Of a DNA stretch of 64,000 nt, positions 56,254 to 64,000 are shown piece by piece. Below the pieces are notes generated by a model, which saw only the letters and a list, made by a program, of their open reading frames with translations, ran no database searches and was not told the DNA's origin. The stretch comes from Caldifarciminota bacterium (GTDB taxonomy: Bacteria > Hydrothermota > UBA3072). A program made the translations under genes and the position numbers. How positions within the stretch are numbered: the stretch's first letter is position 1; each line of letters starts with the position of its first letter. The stretch lies in the NCBI GenBank assembly GCA_016930175.1, contig JAFGHJ010000003.1:62001-126000 (forward strand). Reading direction: 5' to 3'.

Positions 56254-57756
56254 CTAAAAATCATATTCGTATATAATTCTGAGCAGGTGTTCATCATATC
56301 CGTTTTCCAAGTATGGATAGTAGTTTATGTTTATATTACCAAAGCTTCCCAAACTTAAGGTTCCGTCTACATTGAAATCGAAGCTTGTGTTTGTACCATT
56401 TATGTAAGTATAGATACCAACGGATAAAATATGCTTTTCGTGATACCAGGAAACGTTAGACAAAATTCTAAAAGAACGTGTTTCTTCTATATAAGTCGTT
56501 TTTTCTATTCCTATAGTGTTTTCCATTTGCAGAGAACCTGAAATAGCTTCAAAACCCAGACCAATATAACTGTATTTCTCCTCTTGGTACTCGGGGTATT
56601 TAGCCCACCGATATTCCAGAATGGGGGAGAAGTTATCTGATATTTTCAATTTAAACGATTGGTTAAGGGATATACCTACCATTTCATATTCCTGGTAGGC
56701 AAGGTAATCGACATAGGTCAAAAAACAGCCTTTTTCATATACTCCGTTTATAAAACCGGAGGTTCTTCCCTGGTAAAGATAAGCATTGCCCAGTGTTAAA
56801 TACCCGTCACTCACCGTTCTTATACCGGCTTCAATGTTATTCAGTTCGGATTCAAATATTAGTTTACCTTCAAATGCTGTTCCTTTTATAGTTGAATCCG
56901 CATATAAATTGTAATTACCTGTCGAGAAAGCCCCTTTAATTTTTAAGCATATTAACTTATTTAGACCAAATTCTGTTTCTCCTGATAAGATGGAGGATTT
57001 AGCCGGGTCTTCGAAAGTGAAGCCGATTATATTTGAAGTATCATCTTCCCCGTAAAAAGCTGTGACACCCATATAAAACTGATTTTTCTTAAAGGCTGTT
57101 TTTCCTCCCAGTAACCATCTGGGGTACTCAGCAAATAAGGTATCATAATTTTCCGAGTATAGGATGACGGGATTTATAAAAAAGTTCCCGGCGCCTATTT
57201 CGCCGCTTAGCCCAAGACCTCCGGGAGAACAGATTGTCAATTCGTGCAGATATGGAGAAATATAACCAACTTCCAGATATGATTTTCCTTTTAAATAACT
57301 AAAGTACGGGTACCATTCTATCTGGTACTGCGGGTCATGGTATAAAGAAAATCTTAAGTAATTTTCATTTTTAAAAACTGAGAAGTCTAATCCCAAGAGA
57401 ACTTCGTTCTCTCCTGGGAAAGAGGTATCCGCGAAGTAGGAGTTATGATTTCCTACTGAAAGATTTCCTGTAAAGGTATAGGGGGTATCCTCTTTTTTTT
57501 CGGTTACCATAAATGACCATTCTTCGGTTTCGTTTTCGGTTTCTACTTTTATTTTGTGTTTGCCTCCTGATAGACTGCTTGTTTCCGAAAAAAAATAACC
57601 TGATTTTATTTCCCCGGGTAGATTGGTCCCGTCTAAGTAAACATTTATTGATTTTTCTGCTACCGGCGGGTCGAACAGGATAGTTATATCGAAAGGGGTA
57701 GAAATTGAATCCCCGGGAGAAATAAGAAATATGGTTGAAATAATTATTTCTAACAT
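56254..57756 (-). CDS. putative outer-membrane beta-barrel protein
   Basis: N-terminal signal, Ig-like region, then repeated aromatic/amphipathic beta strands ending LLRIIYEYDF. Confidence 0.6.
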   Translation of the reverse strand: MLEIIISTIFLISPGDSISTPFDITILFDPPVAEKSINVYLDGTNLPGEIKSGYFFSETSSLSGGKHKIKVETENETEEWSFMVTEKKEDTPYTFTGNLSVGNHNSYFADTSFPGENEVLLGLDFSVFKNENYLRFSLYHDPQYQIEWYPYFSYLKGKSYLEVGYISPYLHELTICSPGGLGLSGEIGAGNFFINPVILYSENYDTLFAEYPRWLLGGKTAFKKNQFYMGVTAFYGEDDTSNIIGFTFEDPAKSSILSGETEFGLNKLICLKIKGAFSTGNYNLYADSTIKGTAFEGKLIFESELNNIEAGIRTVSDGYLTLGNAYLYQGRTSGFINGVYEKGCFLTYVDYLAYQEYEMVGISLNQSFKLKISDNFSPILEYRWAKYPEYQEEKYSYIGLGFEAISGSLQMENTIGIEKTTYIEETRSFRILSNVSWYHEKHILSVGIYTYINGTNTSFDFNVDGTLSLGSFGNININYYPYLENGYDEHLLRIIYEYDF

Positions 57757-57966
57757 AATTTAGGTTTATTTTATTATTTTCTGCACGGTTGGTCAAGGGT
57801 TTTTTGTTTTTTAATGTTCATTGCTTTCTACGCGTAATTTCTCACCATCCAATTATTCAACTTAGATTTGAAGACTTTATTAAATTTAGTTCTTGACACG
57901 ACATTTTAATTGAATAAATTGAAAAGTAAAAGAAAATAACATGAAAAACAATAAGGAGGTAAAATA

Positions 57967-58320
57967 ATGGCAAAAGAAAAAAAGAAAGATGCAAATACTT
58001 GGGCTATGCTCTGTCATTTGACCGCTCTTTCATTATATGTCGGTGTACCTTTTGGGCATATAATAGTTCCTCTCATAATATGGCTGATTAAAAAGGATGA
58101 GTTCGCTTTCGTAGATGAACAGGGGAAGGAATCATTGAATTTCCAAATTTCAATAACTATTTATGGAATTGTTGCCGGACTATTATGCTTAATTGCCATC
58201 GGTGTTATTTTGCTTCCCGTTATCGCGGTTGCTCATATCGTGTTAACTATAATGGCGGCAGTGAAAGCAAACCAGGGCGAAGGCTATCACTATCCCTTCA
58301 CATTGAGATTTATTAAGTAA
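57967..58320 (+). CDS. DUF4870-type membrane protein
   Basis: TWAMLCHLTALSLYVGVPFGHIIVPLIIWLIKKDEFAFVDEQGKESLNFQISITIY; SD ataaggaggt. Confidence 0.88.
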   Translation: MAKEKKKDANTWAMLCHLTALSLYVGVPFGHIIVPLIIWLIKKDEFAFVDEQGKESLNFQISITIYGIVAGLLCLIAIGVILLPVIAVAHIVLTIMAAVKANQGEGYHYPFTLRFIK

Positions 58321-58467
58321 AAGCAAATAAAAAATTCATATTGTATATAAGTTCGTCATAATAAACTTCCTGTTTTTGACAGAATTTTCTTGGTTTAGCC
58401 AAAAAACAAAAATTTTTTTGGAACCAAATAACAGTTTTTTTATCTAATAAGAAAACAGGAGGAATTT

Positions 58468-59706
58468 ATGAAATATAAAAAAGTATTATGTGTATTTATT
58501 TTAATTTTGCTTTCATTTTTTGGTTGTGATACGACGGAGCCGACCGAACCCATACGAGAGTTAAGTTCTTCCGAGACAAAAATTGTTGAATCGGATAATT
58601 CTTTCGGAATTAAACTCTTTAAGGAAATTAACGCAGGGGAGGAGACAAATTCAAATGTTTTTATCTCTCCTCTTTCTATTTCAATGGCTCTCGGAATGAC
58701 TTATAACGGTGCTCACACGAGTACCGAGGAAGCAATGAGGACCACACTTGAATTTGCGGATTTATCTATGGATGAAATAAACGAATCCTATAAAAGCCTG
58801 ATAGAATTATTAACTGGTATCGATACGGATGTCGACTTCAATATCGCGAATTCCATCTGGTACAGGGACGATTTCACTTTTGAACAGGATTTTTTTGAGA
58901 GGTGCAGGGATTATTTCGATGCGAGAGTAAGCGGACTTGATTTCAGCCAAAGTGAGGCGGCAAAGGATACTATGAACAACTGGGTGGATGAAAATACTAA
59001 CGGTAAAATTGAGAAGATAGTGGATTATGTTGACCCGTTAAATGATGTTATGTTTCTGATAAATGCGATATATTTTAACGGTACCTGGACCTATCGGTTT
59101 GAAGAGGAAGATACAAAAGATGATGTATTCCATATGCCCGGAGGCTCCACCAAGGAATGCAAGATGATGGAAATAAGGAGTTATTTTAAATATTTCGAAG
59201 ATTCTCTACTGCAGGCGATCGATATTCCGTACGGGAAAGGCAATTATTCGATGACTGTAATCCTGCCGGAATATAGTGAAGATATAGATGAGTTAATTGC
59301 AGGATTGACGAAAGAAAAGTGGGATGAATGGATGAATAGTTTTTATGAGGATACGGTAACCCTGTTTTTGCCAAAGATTAAGCTGGAATACAAAATAAAG
59401 GATTTGCTGGAGGATGTGCTAAAGAGTTTGGGGATGGGAGTTGCCTTTGACGATCAGGAAGCCGATTTTACCGGAATGTATGAACCGGGAGGTATTTTCA
59501 TTGATAGGATTATACATAAAACTTTTCTGGAAGTGGATGAGGAGGGAACTGAGGCAGCGGCAGCTACGGTTGTGGCTATGAGTCTTACATGTATTGATGG
59601 AAATTTAACAATTCGGGTTAATAGACCTTATATATTCGCAATAAGGGAAAATCATTCCGGTACAATACTTTTTATCGGAAAGATTATCGAACCTATCTGG
59701 GAATGA
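58468..59706 (+). CDS. serpin, lipoprotein (copy 1)
   Basis: lipobox FFGCD; NVFISPLSISMALGMTYNGA; FLINAIYFNGTW; hinge EEGTEAAAAT; RCL VVAMSLTCIDGNLTIRVNRPYIF. Confidence 0.95.
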   Translation: MKYKKVLCVFILILLSFFGCDTTEPTEPIRELSSSETKIVESDNSFGIKLFKEINAGEETNSNVFISPLSISMALGMTYNGAHTSTEEAMRTTLEFADLSMDEINESYKSLIELLTGIDTDVDFNIANSIWYRDDFTFEQDFFERCRDYFDARVSGLDFSQSEAAKDTMNNWVDENTNGKIEKIVDYVDPLNDVMFLINAIYFNGTWTYRFEEEDTKDDVFHMPGGSTKECKMMEIRSYFKYFEDSLLQAIDIPYGKGNYSMTVILPEYSEDIDELIAGLTKEKWDEWMNSFYEDTVTLFLPKIKLEYKIKDLLEDVLKSLGMGVAFDDQEADFTGMYEPGGIFIDRIIHKTFLEVDEEGTEAAAATVVAMSLTCIDGNLTIRVNRPYIFAIRENHSGTILFIGKIIEPIWE

Positions 59707-59745
59707 AAAAAGTAAAACTAAATTGAGGATTTTTTAAAAGAATGA

Positions 59746-61002
59746 TTGGAGGTGAATATGAAAAGTAAAGGAATATTGTTTTTGTTCATTGTTATTTTAC
59801 TTTCAACTTTTGGTTGTGATACGACGGAGCCGACCGAACCGCTGCGAGAGTTAAGTTCTTCCGAGACGAAAATTGTTGAATCAGATAATTCTTTTGGCCT
59901 TAAACTCTTTAAGGAAATTAACGCAGGGGAGGAGAAAAATTTAAATGTTTTTATATCCCCTCTTTCCATTTCTATGGCTCTTGGGATGACGTATAATGGA
60001 GCTGCCGGAAGTACTGAGGAGGCAATGAGAACCACACTTGAATTTGGGGATTTATCTATGGGTGAGATAAACGAGTCCTATAAAAGCCTGATAGGATTAT
60101 TGAGAGGTATTGATTCCGAAGTTGAGTTCAGTATAGCGAATTCTATCTGGTACAGGGATGATTGGATTTTTGAACAGGATTTTTTTGAGAGGTGCAGGGA
60201 TTATTTTGATGCGAGGGTTAGCGGGCTTGATTTTAGTCAAAATGAGGCGGCAAAGGATACTATGAACAACTGGGTGGATGAAAACACCAACGGCAAAATT
60301 GAGGAAACAGTAGATTACGTAAACCCAATATATGATGTTATGTTTTTAATAAATGCAATATATTTTAATGGTACCTGGACCTATCAGTTTAATGAGGAAG
60401 ACACGAAAGATACTCTCTTTTACCTTTCTGGAGGTTCAACTGAAGAATGCAAAATGATGGAGGTGAAAAGTAAATTTAAATATTTTGAGGATTCGCTCTT
60501 ACAGGCGATCGATATTCCATATGGTATAGGTAATTATTCGATGACTGTCATCCTGCCTGGTTATGGAAAAGACATGGATCAGTTCATTGCAGAGTTGACA
60601 CAGGAAAAATGGGATGAGTGGATGAGTCGTTTTTCTGAAGATTCGGTGAATTTGTTTCTTCCTAAACTTAAAGTAGAATATAAAGCTGATAGTGTTTTAA
60701 AAGAGGTTCTAAAAGATATGGGAATGGAAATTGCTTTCGATGGAAGGGCAGATTTTACCCAAATGCATAAACCAGGTGGTATATGGATTGGTAAAGTGAT
60801 ACACAAGACTTTCTTGGAAGTCGATGAAGAAGGCACAGAAGCTGCGGCAGCCACTGTAGTTGAGATGATATGGGAGAGCACGGGCGGCGGAGAAGTTTTC
60901 CCTGTGATGCGTATAAATAGACCTTTCCTTTTCGCAATCAGGGAAAACCATTCGGGTACCATACTTTTCATCGGGAAGATTATCGACCCTGTCTGGGAGT
61001 AA
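59746..61002 (+). CDS. serpin, lipoprotein (copy 2)
   Basis: same family; hinge EEGTEAAAAT; RCL VVEMIWESTGGGEVFPVMRINRPFLF. Confidence 0.95.
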   Translation: MEVNMKSKGILFLFIVILLSTFGCDTTEPTEPLRELSSSETKIVESDNSFGLKLFKEINAGEEKNLNVFISPLSISMALGMTYNGAAGSTEEAMRTTLEFGDLSMGEINESYKSLIGLLRGIDSEVEFSIANSIWYRDDWIFEQDFFERCRDYFDARVSGLDFSQNEAAKDTMNNWVDENTNGKIEETVDYVNPIYDVMFLINAIYFNGTWTYQFNEEDTKDTLFYLSGGSTEECKMMEVKSKFKYFEDSLLQAIDIPYGIGNYSMTVILPGYGKDMDQFIAELTQEKWDEWMSRFSEDSVNLFLPKLKVEYKADSVLKEVLKDMGMEIAFDGRADFTQMHKPGGIWIGKVIHKTFLEVDEEGTEAAAATVVEMIWESTGGGEVFPVMRINRPFLFAIRENHSGTILFIGKIIDPVWE

Positions 61003-61055
61003 AAAATTTGGAATTAAATCAAGGGTTTTGTTGAAAGGAATAAAAGGAGAGAAAG

Positions 61056-62291
61056 ATGGAATGTAAATGGGTGTTATTTTTGTTTGTTGTAATTTTACTT
61101 ACAACTTTCGGTTGTAATACTACGGAGCCCACCGAACCGCTTCGAGAGTTAAGTTCTGCCGAGGCAAAAATTGTCGAGGCAGATAACTCTTTTGGTCTCA
61201 AGCTTTTTAAAGAAATCAACACAGAAATGGCAGATTCAAATGTTTTTATCTCTCCTCTTTCTATTTCAATGGCTCTCGGAATGACCTATAACGGTGCTCG
61301 CACGAGTACAGAGGAAGCAATGAGAACGACGCTTGAATTCGGCGATTTGTCGATGGGGGGAATAAACGAGTCTTATAAAAGCCTTATAGAATTATTGGAA
61401 GGAATAGATACGGATGTTGAGTTCAATATCGCGAATTCCATCTGGTACAGGGACGATTTCACTTTTGAACAGGATTTTTTTGAGAGGTGCAGGGACTATT
61501 TTGATGCGAGAGTAAGCGGACTTGATTTCAGCCAAAGTGAAGCAGTAAAGGATACTATAAATAACTGGGTAGAAGACAACACGAACGGAAGGATAAAAGA
61601 TATTTTGAATTTTGTTTCCCCGGATGCTGTTATGTTTCTCGTAAATGCAATATATTTTAACGGGATATGGACTTACCAGTTCGACGAGAAGGATACAAAG
61701 GACGAGTCGTTCCATCTCTTGGGGGGAGGAACAAAAGATTGCAAAATGATGGAGATGAGGAGTTATTTTAAATATTTTGAGGATTCGCTCTTGCAGGCGA
61801 TCGATATTCCTTACGGGAAAGGCAATTATTCGATGACTATAATCCTGCCGAGTTATGGGAAAGATATAGATGAATTAATCGCAGGATTGACGAAAGAGAA
61901 GTGGAATGAATGGATGAATGGTTTTCATGAGGATTCGGTTAATTTGTTTTTACCTAAGCTCAAACTAGAATATAAAACGGATAGTATTTTGAAAAAGGTT
62001 TTAACAGACATGGGAATGGGTGTTGCTTTTACTGGTTCGGCAGACTTCACCGGTATGTATGGACCCGGAGGTATTTGGATTGGTAAAATTATTCATAAAA
62101 CTTTTTTGGAAGTGGATGAGGAAGGCACAGAAGCTGCAGCAGCTACTGTTATTGCGATGGAAAGTGGTCCCGGACCCGTAACTTATTATCCTACTATATT
62201 TGTTAATAGACCCTATATATTCGCAATCAGAGAAAATCATTCGGGAGCGATACTTTTCATCGGGAAGATTATCGACCCTGTCTGGGAATGA
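61056..62291 (+). CDS. serpin, lipoprotein (copy 3)
   Basis: same family; hinge EEGTEAAAAT; RCL VIAMESGPGPVTYYPTIFVNRPYIF. Confidence 0.95.
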   Translation: MECKWVLFLFVVILLTTFGCNTTEPTEPLRELSSAEAKIVEADNSFGLKLFKEINTEMADSNVFISPLSISMALGMTYNGARTSTEEAMRTTLEFGDLSMGGINESYKSLIELLEGIDTDVEFNIANSIWYRDDFTFEQDFFERCRDYFDARVSGLDFSQSEAVKDTINNWVEDNTNGRIKDILNFVSPDAVMFLVNAIYFNGIWTYQFDEKDTKDESFHLLGGGTKDCKMMEMRSYFKYFEDSLLQAIDIPYGKGNYSMTIILPSYGKDIDELIAGLTKEKWNEWMNGFHEDSVNLFLPKLKLEYKTDSILKKVLTDMGMGVAFTGSADFTGMYGPGGIWIGKIIHKTFLEVDEEGTEAAAATVIAMESGPGPVTYYPTIFVNRPYIFAIRENHSGAILFIGKIIDPVWE

Positions 62292-62345
62292 AGAATTCGA
62301 ACTAAACGAGAGGGCTTTAATCTAAAGAATATAAGGGAGGATGAA

Positions 62346-63251
62346 ATGAGGAGAAGAAAATTAGTAGGGTTAATAGTTATATTTGTTATATTCGTTGTTT
62401 TCGGGTGTGAAACCAACCCGACAGGCAGCGATATTTCTACGGATGAAGAGGCAGATAAAAAAGCAATTCAGGATTTTATATCAAACGATGCTGATTTTGC
62501 TGGTTATTTTGCGTTTGACGAATATTACGGATTAGGAGATACTATGCCCCTCGAAATTCCATTAAGAACCATTACCAATCCGCACACATGGTATAGAGAG
62601 CCGCAGGATGTAAATAGAGATATGTCGATTAACATAGTTAATGACTCAGCCTTTGTTTCTTTTTGGAATAGAGTTGATGGCGTATTTCATGTACTGGAAA
62701 AAGATATATCGGCTTCTTCAGGTGCCCTAATAGACCATCAGAAGAAGCTTATAGATGTATCTCATAACTATGCCATATTTAAACGTTACGCAGGAGTATC
62801 TGCTTATGGGGGATATAGACTCGAAAGCTTGACCGGAATAGGGGTATCTGGAGCAGAGGTCCAGCCTTCTGACTGCGTATGGGTTAGAATTGATTCCCTC
62901 AGAATTAATTGTGAATCCTACGAGGACACATTATTTACTTCTCCCTTAGTATTTTTCCATAGAGAAGAGCTTCTGACTTTTAACGGTCAGGAAGTGGTTA
63001 CTCTCACTATTTATTCATCTTCATCTCCATATTATCATATATATGCCTATCTGCATGCCAATAGTCTGGGACACTTGAGAAGATGGAGGTTGGAAGAAAT
63101 TGAGACGGGAGTATGGCAGGGTTATTGGGTAACTCCGCTTATTTCCGGGATTAGGTCTATCGCGTTCGATATTGTGGAGAAAGAAACTATCGACGAAGAA
63201 GAGTGGCGGTATCTATCCAGCATTTGGTTGCTTCCTTATAAGATAGAGTAA
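62346..63251 (+). CDS. lipoprotein of unknown function
   Basis: lipobox VVFGCE; SD ataagggaggatga; directly downstream of the serpins. Confidence 0.75.
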   Translation: MRRRKLVGLIVIFVIFVVFGCETNPTGSDISTDEEADKKAIQDFISNDADFAGYFAFDEYYGLGDTMPLEIPLRTITNPHTWYREPQDVNRDMSINIVNDSAFVSFWNRVDGVFHVLEKDISASSGALIDHQKKLIDVSHNYAIFKRYAGVSAYGGYRLESLTGIGVSGAEVQPSDCVWVRIDSLRINCESYEDTLFTSPLVFFHREELLTFNGQEVVTLTIYSSSSPYYHIYAYLHANSLGHLRRWRLEEIETGVWQGYWVTPLISGIRSIAFDIVEKETIDEEEWRYLSSIWLLPYKIE

Positions 63252-63274
63252 ACTCTGACTTTTTTCCGTTTCTT

Positions 63275-63308
63275 CAACAAAGGGGCAGTTTAGACTGCTC
63301 CTTTGTTG
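63275..63308 (+). terminator. strong Rho-independent-type hairpin
   Basis: caacaaaggggcagt-ttag-actgctcctttgttg, 15-bp stem with one G.U, followed by tttaattcccttttt. Confidence 0.85.
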
Positions 63309-63378
63309 TTTAATTCCCTTTTTACGAAAATTTTTTCCGACCCTTGACACTTTGATACAATTATGATAGGTTGTAGAT

Positions 63379-63618
63379 ATGAAATTCGAAGAATCCTTGA
63401 GTCGTCTCGAGGAAATTGTTAGGAATTTAGAGGAAGGAGAGGTTTCTCTTGAAGAATCCCTGCCTTTGTTTGAAGAAGGGATAAAACTTCTTACCGAGCT
63501 CAAAGATTATCTTTCGGCAGCTGAAACCAAGATAGAAAAATTGATAAGAGATAGTGAAGGTAAATTCAAGTTAGATGAATATAGAGAATTATCTAAAGGA
63601 TTGGAAGAAGAAAGTTGA
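63379..63618 (+). CDS. xseB: exodeoxyribonuclease VII small subunit
   Basis: KFEESLSRLEEIVRNLEEGEVSLEESLPLFEEGIKLL. Confidence 0.94.
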   Translation: MKFEESLSRLEEIVRNLEEGEVSLEESLPLFEEGIKLLTELKDYLSAAETKIEKLIRDSEGKFKLDEYRELSKGLEEES

Positions 63619-64000
63619 CGATAAGTTGAACGAACATCTCCCTTCTGAGGAAGAGTACCCGCCCTTGTTACACAAAGCTATGAGGTATTCGGTTCTTGCA
63701 GGAGGCAAGAGGATTCGAGCCATTCTTATGATTACAACTTACTCGCTCTCGGGAGGGAAACATTTCGATGAAATTATGCCTGTCTCTTCAGCTATTGAGT
63801 TTATTCATTCTTATTCTCTGATACATGATGACCTGCCTGCGATGGATAATGATGATTACAGGAGGGGAATTTTAAGTTCTCACAAAAAATTTGGAGAAGA
63901 TATTGCAATATTAGCAGGTGATGCTCTTTTCTCTCATGCTTTTTATATGATATCTCACAGTAACATTCGAGCGGATTTAAAAGAAGAAACGCTGCGGGTG
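63575..64000 (+). CDS. polyprenyl (farnesyl/geranylgeranyl) diphosphate synthase, truncated by window end
   Basis: translation from ATG at 63575: MNIENYLKDWKKKVDDKLNEHLPSEEEYPPLLHKAMRYSVLAGGKRIRAILM...HDDLPAMDNDDYRRG; overlaps xseB; not in the ORF track because it has no stop in the window. Confidence 0.9.
   Translation, partial: MNIENYLKDWKKKVDDKLNEHLPSEEEYPPLLHKAMRYSVLAGGKRIRAILMITTYSLSGGKHFDEIMPVSSAIEFIHSYSLIHDDLPAMDNDDYRRGILSSHKKFGEDIAILAGDALFSHAFYMISHSNIRADLKEETLRV

Noticed and set aside
1-64000. CRISPR array
   Set aside because: No regularly spaced direct repeats and no cas genes; the intergenic phrases are degenerate and irregularly ordered
1-64000. tRNA or rRNA genes
   Set aside because: Scanned gaps by eye for GTTCRANYC-type T-loops and long rRNA-like sequence; none convincing. 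tRNAscan-SE and Infernal would be decisive
1-64000. Transposons, integrases or prophage genes
   Set aside because: No transposase, integrase or phage structural protein recognised in any listed ORF

Overview
This 64 kb window is a gene-dense bacterial chromosome segment with short, AT-rich intergenic gaps. The gene content suggests an uncultured FCB-like or candidate-phylum lineage: TonB receptor, LptF/G, a Por-type C-terminal sorting domain, DUF6057 and a TolB/cytochrome-like protein. That lineage call is inference and no marker gene was placed. I support about 55 coding genes. These include ferredoxin, a minimal two-gene SufC-SufB/D pair, KptA, archease, a divergent PurF, pyrimidine-nucleoside phosphorylase, a GH116/DUF608-like secreted glycosidase, CtpA, LptF/LptG, dGTPase, Map, PurN, Lnt, CCA transferase, UppP, a UbiA prenyltransferase, MetG, PSP1/RicT, HolB, EnvC-like M23, Era, an ECF sigma/anti-sigma/Ig-repeat operon, three tandem lipoprotein serpins, XseB and a truncated polyprenyl synthase. 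No rRNA, tRNA, CRISPR array or intact transposon was recognised. Best second-look items: (1) two exported proteins carrying ApbE-type flavinylation motifs (DAITGAT twice in a lipoprotein; DALSGAT at the extreme C-terminus of a CxxCH/TolB-like protein) without a recognisable FMN-binding domain; (2) three tandem serpins with conserved hinges but different reactive loops and signs of gene conversion; (3) a PurF-family protein with Ser in place of the N-terminal catalytic Cys and other glutaminase motifs altered; (4) repeated promoter geometry placing the -10 box 6-9 nt before the ATG, implying many leaderless mRNAs; (5) a family of degenerate intergenic word repeats, one of which seems to have replaced the N-terminus of UbiA; (6) an unannotated 35-aa Lys-rich microprotein with a good promoter and SD; (7) a small-protein/nucleotidyltransferase overlapping pair.
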